Source of the DNA: Thermoflexus hugenholtzii JAD2
GTDB taxonomy: Bacteria; Chloroflexota; Chloroflexia; Chloroflexales; Roseiflexaceae
Direction: 5' to 3'
NCBI GenBank assembly: GCA_945881915.1
Contig: CAMCVW010000024.1
Span: 1-50,769, forward strand
DNA: 50,769 bases
A program made the position numbers and the translations under genes. Under the pieces are notes generated by a model. That model worked only from the letters and a program-made list of their open reading frames with translations, was not told the DNA's origin and searched no databases. Shown here in pieces: positions 36,355-44,269 of this stretch. Position 1 is the first letter of the stretch. The number at the start of each line of letters is the position of its first letter.

Positions 36355-37851
36355 ATGAGTCAGATGAAGCCAAATGCATTGTTGCTCCCGGTGATTTCTC
36401 TGAGCTTGATGGCGGTCGTGTCTGCGGTGAGTGGGTTGAATGTGGCGTTGCCATCGATTGCAGTCGACACCGGTGCGAGTCAAACAGAGTTGACCTGGAT
36501 TGTCGACGCGTACACCGTGGTGTTCGCAGGGCTCCTTTTTTTGGCGGGAGCAATTGGTGATAAATATGGGCGGAAGCTGCTATTGATCCTCGGACTGCTC
36601 GTATTTGGTGGAGCGAGCAGCGCAGGGATGGTTGTGAGTGACCCACAGACGCTCATCCTGGTGCGGATGGTGATGGGCATCGGTGCCGCGGCAGTGATGC
36701 CATCGACCTTATCGGTCATTACGACGTCGTTCGAGACGTGTGAGCGCGCCAAAGCAGTCGGGATTTGGGTCGGTGTGGCAGGTGGTGGCGCCATCATCGG
36801 ATTGTTCGGCAGTGCCCTTTTGCTTGAGTATTACAGCTGGAATTCGTTCTTTGCACTGAATGTCGGCTTGGCGGCAATGGGTTGTATCGGTACCATCCTG
36901 GTCGTAAAGGAATCGACTGAGCACCAGAGCGGCGGACTGGACTGGATCGGCGGAGTGTTGGTGAGTGCCGGTGTAGCGGCGCTGGTATTTGGGATTATCA
37001 ATGGGCCGGAGGAGGGCTGGTATACGACCAACACCTACCTCGCATTCGGCATGGGGGTAACCAGTTTGGTCGCATTTGTGGTGTGGGAGTTGCTTCACAA
37101 AAATCCACTGCTCGATCCGCGCTTGTTCGGCAATCGGGCCTTCAGCGCCGGGGCATTGTCGATTCTGGTGCAGTTCTTCGGGCAGTTTGGGTTCATTTTT
37201 GTGAGCATTCAGTATCTGCAGTTTGTCGTTGGCTACAGCGCCTGGGAGGCGGCATTGCACTTGTTGCCGTTGCCGTTGTTCTTGTTACCGACGGCCCGTT
37301 TGGCAGGTCAGTATGCCAAAAACATCCCACAGAAATATATGGGCTCGGCCGGACTGATTTTTTTCGGCGCGGGCATGTGGATGATTAGTCTGCAGACCGC
37401 AAGCTTTGATCTGACGCTGTGGATTGTTGCGTTGGGAATCTATGGCATTGGGATGGGGTTGGCGGCAACGCCGGCGACGACCGCGATTATGTCGTCGTTA
37501 CCGGATGCCAAGCAGGGCGTCGCCTCGGCGGTGAACGATACTGCCCGTGAATTCGGCAGTGCCATGGGCATTGCAATTTTGGGGGCGACGCTGACCGATA
37601 CGTATGCAACGGGGATGGCAGATGTGGCGAGCAAACTGCCGGCGCAGATGGCCGAAAAAATCACGCGCACGATTGCCTTCACCAAAATGGATCCGCCGGC
37701 GATGTTGGCCCCGATGTGGGACACGCTGGTCAGTACTGCCAATGATTCCTTTGCGCTGGGAATGACCAACGCGCTCCATATCGGCGCATATGTAGCCTTT
37801 GGCACTGCAGTACTCGTGTTTGTGTTGGCGCCGGCTAAGCAGCAGGCCTAG
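36355..37851 (+). CDS. DHA2-family (EmrB/QacA) MFS efflux transporter
   Basis: 498 residues from ATG 36355 (AAGGGG upstream); a start at 36334 would lie in the operator. Fourteen helices expected. Motifs: NVALPSIAVDTGAS near helix 1, WIVDAYTVVFAGLLF, loop 2-3 GAIGDKYGRK (motif A), GIGAAAVMPSTLSVI (helix 4-5) and the motif-C-like GVAGGGAIIG. Proton-driven export of hydrophobic cations, dyes or antibiotics. Regulated by the adjacent TetR protein. Followed by a strong terminator. Confidence 0.92.
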   Translation: MSQMKPNALLLPVISLSLMAVVSAVSGLNVALPSIAVDTGASQTELTWIVDAYTVVFAGLLFLAGAIGDKYGRKLLLILGLLVFGGASSAGMVVSDPQTLILVRMVMGIGAAAVMPSTLSVITTSFETCERAKAVGIWVGVAGGGAIIGLFGSALLLEYYSWNSFFALNVGLAAMGCIGTILVVKESTEHQSGGLDWIGGVLVSAGVAALVFGIINGPEEGWYTTNTYLAFGMGVTSLVAFVVWELLHKNPLLDPRLFGNRAFSAGALSILVQFFGQFGFIFVSIQYLQFVVGYSAWEAALHLLPLPLFLLPTARLAGQYAKNIPQKYMGSAGLIFFGAGMWMISLQTASFDLTLWIVALGIYGIGMGLAATPATTAIMSSLPDAKQGVASAVNDTAREFGSAMGIAILGATLTDTYATGMADVASKLPAQMAEKITRTIAFTKMDPPAMLAPMWDTLVSTANDSFALGMTNALHIGAYVAFGTAVLVFVLAPAKQQA

Positions 37852-37863
37852 GGGTTGAGGAAA

Positions 37864-37896
37864 CCCGCGTCGTCCTGAGGGACGGCGCGGGCTTTT
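37864..37896 (+). terminator. Terminator after the DHA2 transporter gene
   Basis: CCCGCGTCGTCC (37864-37875), loop TGAG, GGACGGCGCGGG (37880-37891; one wobble), then CTTTT. Twelve bases after the stop. Confidence 0.88.
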
Positions 37897-38019
37897 CGCA
37901 TGGAATTTTCGGCAGCAGCGCCGCTGCGCATACAATATGTCTGACACGGTCGTTGCAGACAGCGGCGCCAAAAAATCAGGCAGCCCTTCAGTTTTCTCAT
38001 GTAAAAAAGGAAAAGACCG

Positions 38020-38727
38020 ATGGATGTGGCACAGATATTTACCGAATTCGACACCCTCAAAACTGACCGGCAGCGCAAATACTACCTGAGCCAAGGCGCA
38101 CAAGAGCCGGTGCTGGGCGTGCCGACCGGTGCCATGAAGCCCATCGCCAAGCAGGTGAAAAACAACCAAGCAATCGCCGAGGAACTCTACGCAACGGGCA
38201 ATTTCGATGCCATGTATCTGGCGGGCATGATAGCAAATACGAAAATAATGACCAAAGACGATTTCCGGCGCTGGCTCAAAAGCGCCAACTTTTGGATGAT
38301 TTCTGATTTCATCATCGCGGTCTCTCTGTCCGAAACGCCGTATGCCCAAGAGCTCGCCGACGAGTGGATTGCCGGGAGCGGCGATTACGAGATGTCGGCC
38401 GGCTGGAGCTGCTACGAGTGGCTGGTAGGCCGACTCAAAGACGAAGCGTTTGATCAGACCAAACTGGCCGGCATGCTGACCCGCATCGAGCAGACATACC
38501 TGACGATGCCCGATCGTACCCAGCAGTCGATGCGACGGTTTATCGTGGCGCTGGCCATTTCGTACATTCCCTTGCACGATGCGGCATTGCAAACGGCCGC
38601 GGTCGTCGATAGTCAGGTGGCAACACTGCCGAAAAACCAGCAGCCGGGGACGACGTTGGTGCACGACATCCAGCATCGGTTGTCGATGTCGCGCGTGGGG
38701 TTAAAGCGCAAGTATGTGCGCTGTTAG
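38020..38727 (+). CDS. AlkD-type DNA alkylation repair protein
   Basis: 235 residues. HEAT-like helical repeat DNA glycosylase of the AlkC/AlkD family that removes N3- and N7-alkylated purines. GVPTGAMKPIAKQVK near the N-terminus and NFWMISDF (Trp92, Asp96: counterparts of the catalytic Trp/Asp pair) are characteristic. The preceding 120 bases hold no gene. Its last 4 bases overlap the end of the convergent OmdA-like gene. Confidence 0.88.
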   Translation: MDVAQIFTEFDTLKTDRQRKYYLSQGAQEPVLGVPTGAMKPIAKQVKNNQAIAEELYATGNFDAMYLAGMIANTKIMTKDDFRRWLKSANFWMISDFIIAVSLSETPYAQELADEWIAGSGDYEMSAGWSCYEWLVGRLKDEAFDQTKLAGMLTRIEQTYLTMPDRTQQSMRRFIVALAISYIPLHDAALQTAAVVDSQVATLPKNQQPGTTLVHDIQHRLSMSRVGLKRKYVRC

Positions 38728-39188
38728 TGTTCGCGTTTGCCGTGATTGAGCAGGTCCATCATTTCGGCGAGGCGTTTGGAACGCGTTTCGGGGCGTTTGG
38801 CGCTGTCGATCCAACGCATGTAGTTTTTGCGGTAGTAGGTCGGCAGGCTGTCGAAAAACGTCTTGGCGGCGGGGTGTTTGGCGAAGGCAGCAGCGATGTC
38901 GTCGGGCTGGGTGGCCACTTGCGGGCCTTCGACGGTGAGGACGACTTTGACGGGCATCTGGGGGTATACGCCGCTGCCATTGAGCCAGGCTGGCCCCATG
39001 CGCAAAAAATAGGAGCCTTGGCTGTGCAATAATGCGCCGCGGATGGTGCGGCCGTTGACCGTGCCACTGATGTGGTAGCGATCACGGGGACCCCACAGGT
39101 CGGCAGGCAGGAACGGCAACTCGACTTGGAGTGACGTGCCTTTGGGGTAGACGGTGGCGGTGAATTCTTGGGTGAGGGATGCGGTCAT
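38724..39188 (-). CDS. DUF1905 + OmdA (YdeI-type) protein
   Basis: 154 residues. N-terminal beta-barrel-like DUF1905 domain (about 5-85, with HISGTVNG and GSYFLRMGPAW) then the OmdA/YdeI helical domain with DIAAAFAKHP, AKTFFDSLP, YYRKNYMRWIDSAKRPETRSKRLAEMM. The latter motif is diagnostic for bacteriocin-protection YdeI-like proteins. Function not established; sometimes linked to stress. Starts 21 bases after the stop of a separate DUF1905 gene, so the two are probably cotranscribed. Confidence 0.85.
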   Translation of the reverse strand: MTASLTQEFTATVYPKGTSLQVELPFLPADLWGPRDRYHISGTVNGRTIRGALLHSQGSYFLRMGPAWLNGSGVYPQMPVKVVLTVEGPQVATQPDDIAAAFAKHPAAKTFFDSLPTYYRKNYMRWIDSAKRPETRSKRLAEMMDLLNHGKREH

Positions 39189-39209
39189 GCGTGGCCCTTT
39201 CGACGCGAG

Positions 39210-39494
39210 TTACGAAATCGTGAGTGCGATGGTCACGATGTCACCGGCAGTGACCTGCTCGGCAGTCTGGACGATTTTTTTGATGGGGACGAGGTAGCGG
39301 CCGTTTTTGGGGAAAAGCGACGTCGTCCACGCCGTCGCACCCAGCTGCGCGGTCACCGGTATGACACCCCAGCCGTAGCTGACCAACGACGACAGCGCTT
39401 TTATGTCGCGGCTGGCGTCGTCGGGGACTGCCACAAACAGGAACGGGGCGGGACCGCGCCATTCGAAAATGTCGCCACTGATGGTCAGCTTCAT
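39210..39494 (-). CDS. Stand-alone DUF1905 protein
   Basis: 94 residues from ATG 39494 (GGAAG upstream); an in-frame start 24 bases earlier is less well placed. Beta-rich sequence with the DUF1905 pattern: FEWRGPAPFLFVAVP, YGWGVIPVTAQLGATAWTTSLFP, YLVPIKKIV, ending DIVTIALTI. Function unknown. Sits next to the two-domain protein carrying another DUF1905 domain. Confidence 0.85.
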   Translation of the reverse strand: MKLTISGDIFEWRGPAPFLFVAVPDDASRDIKALSSLVSYGWGVIPVTAQLGATAWTTSLFPKNGRYLVPIKKIVQTAEQVTAGDIVTIALTIS

Positions 39495-39557
39495 GATGGC
39501 TTCCATTTGTCTATCCATCGTGTGGAGCGATCCGCTTTCGCCGTGCTGTCGAAAAAA

Positions 39558-40598
39558 TCAGCGCGACACATCGATGAGGTCACGCAACATGGCGGCGGCG
39601 GTGGGCATGGGACCACGTTCGGCCGAGGTTGCCGAGGCGCGGCCCGAGATGTCGGTATGGTAGACCACGCCCATCTCCCACTCGCTCATGCGAGCCAAGG
39701 GGTGATCGGCCGGCAGGGCGGTTGGTTTGACGCTCAGGTCATAGCTGCCGGCAGCATTGCGTTCGGCTTTGCAGAGCAGCACGATGCGCTGGCCCTGGGC
39801 GACAGCGTTGGTCAAATCGGCAGCGGTCAGGGCGGTGATGCCGGTGACCGAAAAGTCGCGCACGTTGGTGGGTTGATTGAGGACGGCATTGGCGACGATG
39901 GTCAGTTTGTTGGCGGCATCCCAGCCTTCGACGTCGAGGGTCGGATCGGTCTCGGCCAGGCCGCGCTCCTGGGCTTCTTTGAGCGCTTCGGCGTAGCTGC
40001 CGCCGCGCTCCATGCTGCGCAGGATGTACTGGGTGGTGCCGTTGAGGACGCCCTCGACGGAGTGAATGACCGAGCCAGCCAGATCACGGCGACCGAGGTT
40101 GATGGTCGGCAAGGCACCACCGACACAGGCCGAAAAGCGCAGCTTGGGTTTGGACGGATCGCCGCCCATGTCACTCAATACGGCGAGTTCGGGGTAGGCC
40201 AAGGCCAATGGGCCTTTGTTGGCCAGGATGGCGTGCATGCCGCGTTTGAGGGCGGTGCGCACGGCGCTCAGGCCGGGCTCGGCGGTCTGCAGGTTGACGG
40301 GAGTGGCCTCGACGAAGGCGTCGGCGTCGATTGATTCGACCAGCCGTTGGGCGATGAGGGATGCGCTCCCGCCGGGCAGCGAGGCGACACCGCGCTTGGC
40401 TTCTTTGGTGGCGATGAGCAGGTCGATGTCGAGGCCGTTGGGATTGCTGACACCGCCGCTGGAGTCACAGACGGCGACGACGCTGACGGTCAGCTGGTAG
40501 TTTTTGGCCAGTAATGCCTGCTGTGATTTGATAATGCGGAGCAGATTCAGGTTGACATTGCCGAGGCCGGCGATGATAAGACGTAATGTACGTGGCAT
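39558..40598 (-). CDS. hom: Homoserine dehydrogenase
   Basis: 346 residues; GAGGACC precedes ATG 40598. Reduces aspartate semialdehyde to homoserine, precursor of methionine and threonine. NAD(P)-binding GLGNVNLNLL near the start (GxGxVxxxxL type), catalytic-domain motifs HAILANKGPLAL, GGALPTI, EGVLNGTTQYIL, and AETDPTLDVEGWDAANKL. The ACT regulatory domain of the long form is absent, so it is the short, about 340-residue form. Follows the RAYT gene by 15 bases on the same strand, so its transcript may start upstream of the transposase. Confidence 0.95.
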   Translation of the reverse strand: MPRTLRLIIAGLGNVNLNLLRIIKSQQALLAKNYQLTVSVVAVCDSSGGVSNPNGLDIDLLIATKEAKRGVASLPGGSASLIAQRLVESIDADAFVEATPVNLQTAEPGLSAVRTALKRGMHAILANKGPLALAYPELAVLSDMGGDPSKPKLRFSACVGGALPTINLGRRDLAGSVIHSVEGVLNGTTQYILRSMERGGSYAEALKEAQERGLAETDPTLDVEGWDAANKLTIVANAVLNQPTNVRDFSVTGITALTAADLTNAVAQGQRIVLLCKAERNAAGSYDLSVKPTALPADHPLARMSEWEMGVVYHTDISGRASATSAERGPMPTAAAMLRDLIDVSR

Positions 40599-40613
40599 AG
40601 TGGTCCTCGTTTA

Positions 40614-41150
40614 TTATGCGGTGCTTGCTCTATTGTAAAGCAGGCGCTGCTGGTCGAGGCGACGTTGGGCCTCGCGTGGGTTGTTGCGGATGTAGCGGCG
40701 TACATTATTCAAGTAGGAACGCGTTCGGATTAATTGATCGTCATAGTCACGTTGCCAGACCTGATTGATTGATAGAGAAACGATGCGTCGTGTACATGCA
40801 GCTTTGAAAAGTCCGATGAAAGATGAAATAGATTTACTCAATCGTTTGCTCATAATGCCGAACGGCGGTGCAGGCAGAAAATGTGTCGAACGCTTCATCT
40901 GAACTAACATTTGGACATGGTCAGGCATGACAACAATGCAATCAAAGTGCATAAGCGGCCGGAGGATTTTGGATTTTTCCCATTCTTGCATCACAATATT
41001 CCCGAATTCGTTGAGGTGCATCTCCCCATGTTGAATTTTGCCAAAGAGCTCTTGGCGTTGATGCGTCACGATGGTGAGAAAGTACCAGCCTTTAGAACTG
41101 TAATTCCACTGCTGATTCCTACGTGAATTGCGTCGTCGACGCTTGATCAT
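40614..41150 (-). CDS. REP-associated tyrosine transposase (RAYT) homologue, altered HUH
   Basis: 178 residues, AGGATACGTTC before ATG 41150. Y1-transposase fold of the IS200-like superfamily: GWYFLTIVTHQR (first strand), LNEFGNIVMQEW, VVMPDHVQMLV, SSFIGLFKAACTRRI, VWQRDYDDQLIR and YLNNVRRYIRNNP. In characterised TnpA-REP proteins the pair of metal-binding histidines (His-hydrophobic-His) lies in the MPxHxH motif and the catalytic Tyr in the YIxxNP motif. Here they are H78-V-Q80 and Y153: the second His is Gln. Single copy here with no second ORF or IS ends, so it is not an IS200. A 30-bp R1 palindrome lies 40 bases upstream. RAYTs are thought to maintain or spread REP repeats. It precedes hom. 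Confidence 0.88.
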   Translation of the reverse strand: MIKRRRRNSRRNQQWNYSSKGWYFLTIVTHQRQELFGKIQHGEMHLNEFGNIVMQEWEKSKILRPLMHFDCIVVMPDHVQMLVQMKRSTHFLPAPPFGIMSKRLSKSISSFIGLFKAACTRRIVSLSINQVWQRDYDDQLIRTRSYLNNVRRYIRNNPREAQRRLDQQRLLYNRASTA

Positions 41151-41189
41151 GAACGTATCCTTTCGAAATGGAGAGCAGGGTTTATTTTC

Positions 41190-41219
41190 GGGTGGGGTTT
41201 ATTGCAATAAACCCCACCC
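41190..41219. repeat. R1 palindrome, copy 2 (30 bp, perfect)
   Basis: GGGTGGGGTTTATTG (41190-41204) is joined to its exact reverse complement (41205-41219). Same core as the copies at 34371 and 44270; the outer bases differ but the two arms have changed together. A partial half (AGGGTTTATT) precedes it at about 41177. It lies 40 bases before the RAYT start. Confidence 0.9.
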
Positions 41220-41245
41220 AATTCAAACCATATATGAAGCCGCAT

Positions 41246-41288
41246 AAAAACCCCCGTACGGATGAATCCATCATTCATACCGTCGGGG
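41246..41288 (-). terminator. Terminator after the SDR gene
   Basis: On the reverse strand a GC-rich stem (41288 to about 41273 with 41267 to 41252, containing one bulge) is followed by GTTTTT. It lies between the SDR and RAYT genes and ends SDR transcription. Confidence 0.7.
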
Positions 41289-41314
41289 ATGGTGAAAAAG
41301 GTACGCGGGTTTTT

Positions 41315-41354
41315 GCGTCCAGAGCGTCACACAGCTGTGTGACGCTCTGGACGC
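41315..41354. repeat. Perfect 40-bp palindrome
   Basis: GCGTCCAGAGCGTCACACAG (41315-41334) is followed immediately by its exact reverse complement (41335-41354), with no spacer. Preceded by GGGTTTTT and followed by the 18-bp tandem array. No protein is encoded. It could form a cruciform in DNA or a hairpin in RNA. Confidence 0.93.
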
Positions 41355-41485
41355 GGGACGGGGACGGACGACGGACGACGGGACGGGGACGGACGACGGG
41401 ACGGGGACGGACGACGGGACGGGGACGGACGACGGGACGGGGACGCACGCCGGGACGGGGACGCACGCCGGGACGCCGGGACGCC
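41355..41485 (+). repeat. 18-bp minisatellite array
   Basis: Unit GGGACGGGGACGGACGAC appears at 41355, 41380, 41398 and 41416; variants ending GCACGCC follow at 41434 and 41452, and shorter GGGACGCC units close the array. Also built from a 6-base GGGACG motif. It lies directly downstream of the SDR stop (41497), 11 bases away, and would read as arginine/proline/valine repeats but has no ribosome site. Confidence 0.93.
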
Positions 41486-41496
41486 AATCCGTAAAA

Positions 41497-42270
41497 TCAT
41501 TTCCCCCCATCGATCGCAATGACCTGCCCCGAGAGCCATCCGGCGTATTCCGACGCCAGAAAAAGCACCCCGTGCGCGATGTCGTTGGGTTGGCCGAGGC
41601 GCTGGAGGGCGATGGATTGCACCAGATTGTGTTGCACTTCGGGGCCGTACGCGTCCCATTGGCGTTGGGTGTTGGCATTCGAAAGCACGAATCCCGGTGC
41701 GATATTGTTGACCGTGATGTTGTACGGTCCGAGCTCGTGGCAGAGCTGGCGCGTCAGATTAATCTGGCCGGCCTTGGCCGTGGCATATGCTTGGATGCCC
41801 GTCAGGCTCGGTCCCAATCCGGCGCCGCTCGAGATGTTGATGATGCGGCCGCTGCGGGCCTGCTTCATCCCTGGGGCAGCCGCCTGCGCAAAGTAGAACG
41901 CGGCCGACATGTTGACCGCGATGATGGCATTCCATTGCTCGAAGGTCACTTGCTCGAGCGGCTGACCCACCTGGCCCAAGACGCCGCCGGCGTTGTTGAC
42001 TAGCACGTCGACGTGACCGCTGGCGGCCGACGCAATTGCCTCGTTCACGAACGCCGTCACTTGGGTCGGATTGCTCACGTCTACCGTACGGACGCTGCAT
42101 TGGCCGCCGTCGGCGCGGCACAACGCCTGCGTCTCGGTCAGCTCGGCCGCGATCAAATCACACGCCCAGACATTGGCACCACGGGCCGCGAAGGCCTGCG
42201 CGATTGCCCGCCCGAACCCGTGAGCGGCACCGGTCACGATAACCGTTTTGTTGGTGAATTCGATGTGCAT
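41497..42270 (-). CDS. SDR family oxidoreductase
   Basis: 257 residues from ATG 42270; an in-frame start 21 bases earlier is possible. Classical short-chain dehydrogenase: cofactor motif TGAAHGFG (13-20), NNAGG (92-96), Ser147/148 in NISSGAG, catalytic Tyr162-x-x-x-Lys166 in AYATAKAG, and C-terminal SGQVIAIDGGK. Asp38 in ACDLI suggests NAD(H) preference. Probably a dehydrogenase of a hydroxy-sugar, hydroxyacid or similar. Substrate unknown. The last gene before the tandem array. Confidence 0.9.
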   Translation of the reverse strand: MHIEFTNKTVIVTGAAHGFGRAIAQAFAARGANVWACDLIAAELTETQALCRADGGQCSVRTVDVSNPTQVTAFVNEAIASAASGHVDVLVNNAGGVLGQVGQPLEQVTFEQWNAIIAVNMSAAFYFAQAAAPGMKQARSGRIINISSGAGLGPSLTGIQAYATAKAGQINLTRQLCHELGPYNITVNNIAPGFVLSNANTQRQWDAYGPEVQHNLVQSIALQRLGQPNDIAHGVLFLASEYAGWLSGQVIAIDGGK

Positions 42271-42312
42271 CACGCCTCCCATGCCCGACACAGCGTCGGT
42301 TCGGTATTCTCG

Positions 42313-42437
42313 TTACAAAATTCTGATATTTTGTAAAAACGAATAAAATTAGTAAATAAACGAAATTGATTCGTAATTGAACAGGTGGGTGTATCCATTC
42401 GAATTATCCACATATGCGGATAATGCAACCGGTTGCA
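42313..42437. promoter_or_regulatory. AT-rich leader with three inverted repeats
   Basis: TTACAAAAT (42313-42321), TCTGAT, ATTTTGTAA (42328-42336); ATTATCC (42403-42409), eight bases, GGATAAT (42418-42424); and TGCAACCGGTTGCA at 42424-42437. They lie in the 175-base gap between the creatininase stop and the SDR start (both reverse strand), so they may be operators for the SDR gene or an end of the creatininase transcript. No adjacent regulator. Confidence 0.5.
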
Positions 42438-42445
42438 CAACGCGA

Positions 42446-43150
42446 TTATTGCTCCCAGCCGTCGCTGATGAGGGTACGCGCCTCGGTAACGGCGACCTCC
42501 CAGATGGCGAGCATCTCTGCGTCGGGACGTTGATAGAGGCCCTCGTAGTTGCCGTCGCCGTAATATGCACGCATCGGATCGCCCACCAAGTTGACCAGGC
42601 CGGTGCGATCGGGGTAGACCTTTTGGGTGGTGGGCATGGTCACGTCGGGGAGCCGCGTCCATGGGAAGTTTTCCATCCATGATGCATGACTGCTGAGTGG
42701 ATCGGTGGCTTTGACTGCCGCCCAGGTCTTGGGAGCGCGCCACCAGTTGTGGAACTTGACCTGGGTGCCCGGATGGTCGGCCATCCACTCGAGCACCAGA
42801 CCGTCGACCGGGCTGTTGCCGCCGTGGCCATTGACGATGACGATACGGCGAAAACCCGAATGGTACATGCTGTTGAGGATGTCGCGCACGAGGCTGATGT
42901 ACGTGTCGATGCGCAGGGTGATGGTGCCAGGGTAGGATTGGAAGTAGGGGGCCATGCCATAGCTGACCACCGGGAAGACGGGGATGCCCAGCGGCTCGGC
43001 GGCATCGGTGGCGCATTTTTCGGCCAGGATGCTATCGACGCTGAGGCTGAGGTAGGCGTGTTGTTCGGTGCTGCCCAGGGGCAAGACACAGCGGTCGTCG
43101 TGTGCGAGGTATTCCTCGACCTGCATCCAATTCATCTGTGAGATGTTCAT
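42446..43150 (-). CDS. Creatininase-family metallohydrolase
   Basis: 234 residues. Metal motif TEQH (Glu29, His31) with Asp39 in SVDSILAE; second block VNGHGGN (107-112, His109); FHNWW in between and later acidic residues. The family (PF02633) includes creatinine amidohydrolase, the FAPy-deaminase step in archaeal riboflavin synthesis and mycofactocin peptidase. Specificity cannot be read from sequence. Expected Zn2+/Mn2+-dependent cytoplasmic amidohydrolase. Starts 13 bases after the EamA transporter stop, on the same strand, so likely cotranscribed. Confidence 0.88.
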   Translation of the reverse strand: MNISQMNWMQVEEYLAHDDRCVLPLGSTEQHAYLSLSVDSILAEKCATDAAEPLGIPVFPVVSYGMAPYFQSYPGTITLRIDTYISLVRDILNSMYHSGFRRIVIVNGHGGNSPVDGLVLEWMADHPGTQVKFHNWWRAPKTWAAVKATDPLSSHASWMENFPWTRLPDVTMPTTQKVYPDRTGLVNLVGDPMRAYYGDGNYEGLYQRPDAEMLAIWEVAVTEARTLISDGWEQ

Positions 43151-43163
43151 AGGGTCCTCGTTG

Positions 43164-44087
43164 TTAGGTCGTAGCGGCGCGCTTCCAGAGTGTCGGTAAC
43201 AGAATTGAGACGAAAATAAACATCATCCCGGCATACTGCAACGCAACCAACTGTTCACCCAGGAACAGAATGGCAATGGCGCTGGCGGTGGGTGCCTCGA
43301 GCACCAAAATGAGTCCGCCAGTAGTGGCAGGGATGTGCTGCAGCGACAGGTTGAACAAAGCATAGCCGCCCAAGGTCGGTCCGATTGCCAGCGCCAACAG
43401 AATCAACCAGGCGGTCAAATCGCCGACTTGGAAGATGCCCGGCGCAGCCGCCTGGCCCACCACCAACGGTGCGGCGAGCAGCATGACCAATAGCGACATC
43501 GAGCCAGTGGCCATGGTTATCCCAAGCGACGCCCACGGGTTGACGGTACGCACAGCTTTTTGCGTATACAGCACATAAAACGCCTGCAACACGGCGGTGG
43601 TCAATCCGACGACGATACCGAGCCAGTTGAGTTTGATCTGCTCGGGGTCGTAGAGTTTGACCAGCAAGGCCATGCCGATGAGCGACAGCAGCAGGCCGAT
43701 GACCTGCACGGTACGCAATTGCTCGCCGAACATAAAGCGCGCGCCGATGGTAACGAACGTCGGGAAGAGATAGATGAGCACGACGGCGATGGCCGCCCCG
43801 TTGAGGCTGACCGACCATATCCACAGCGCGTGGTAGATGCCGATCGAGACGACGCCCAGCAACGCGAGTGGCGTGAAGTCGGCTTTGCTCACACGCAGCG
43901 CGGCGCGATTGCGGATGAGGAGCATGCCCATGACGGCGATGGTGACAAAGACGTCGCGCCAGAATGCCAGCGTCACACCCGGGACGTGATAGACGTCGAG
44001 CAGGTATTTGATGCCCGGGGCGGTGCCTGCCCAGACCATGGCAGCGATGGTACAGAGGATGATTCCGGTCCGACGTGAAGGCGTCAT
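43164..44087 (-). CDS. EamA/DMT-type transporter
   Basis: 307 residues with ten predicted helices arranged as two EamA repeats (about 8-145 and 160-300); GTAPGIKYLL in helix 1 and GGYALFNLSLQ/LILVLEAPTASAIAILFLGE at the end are typical. Exporter of metabolites or amino acids; substrate unknown. Upstream of the creatininase gene, in one unit. Its 5' side contains the tandem R2 repeats. Confidence 0.9.
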   Translation of the reverse strand: MTPSRRTGIILCTIAAMVWAGTAPGIKYLLDVYHVPGVTLAFWRDVFVTIAVMGMLLIRNRAALRVSKADFTPLALLGVVSIGIYHALWIWSVSLNGAAIAVVLIYLFPTFVTIGARFMFGEQLRTVQVIGLLLSLIGMALLVKLYDPEQIKLNWLGIVVGLTTAVLQAFYVLYTQKAVRTVNPWASLGITMATGSMSLLVMLLAAPLVVGQAAAPGIFQVGDLTAWLILLALAIGPTLGGYALFNLSLQHIPATTGGLILVLEAPTASAIAILFLGEQLVALQYAGMMFIFVSILLPTLWKRAATT

Positions 44088-44132
44088 CGCTGCGGTGCTC
44101 CGATATGGTGGAATGCGTTCATTATAGGTTAA

Positions 44133-44236
44133 GGGCGCAGTACCCCGCTTCGCGGGGCATGACGTCCGCGCCCGTACGGAATGTGTGGGGCGAGGTACCC
44201 CGCTTCGCGGGGCATGACGACCGCGCCCGCACGGAA
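44133..44236 (+). repeat. R2 repeats, copies 2 and 3 in tandem
   Basis: Two units about 55 bases apart share TACCCCGCTTCGCGGGGCAT (from 44141 and 44196), then GAC-C/G-CGCGCCCG-type sequence; a third, truncated unit (GGGGCGCAGCATGCC) begins near 44242. The reverse complement matches the single R2 copy at 34296. Forms CCCCGC/GCGGGG hairpins. Placed between the EamA gene start and the R1 copy at 44270; 44088-44132 has no other element. Confidence 0.85.
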
Positions 44237-44269
44237 TTTCTGGGGGCGCAGCATGCCGATTGGATTGGA

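Noticed and set aside
37498-38676. 392-codon reverse-strand open frame
   Set aside because: Crosses the end of the DHA2 gene, a terminator and most of the AlkD gene on the opposite strand; not protein-like.
39168-40334. 388-codon forward open frame over hom
   Set aside because: Antisense to hom and the DUF1905 gene, both supported by family motifs; Gly/His-rich shadow.
41275-41487. Arg-Pro-Val repeat protein from the minisatellite
   Set aside because: Open only because the unit is a multiple of three; no ribosome site, includes the 40-bp palindrome, and varies in unit length.
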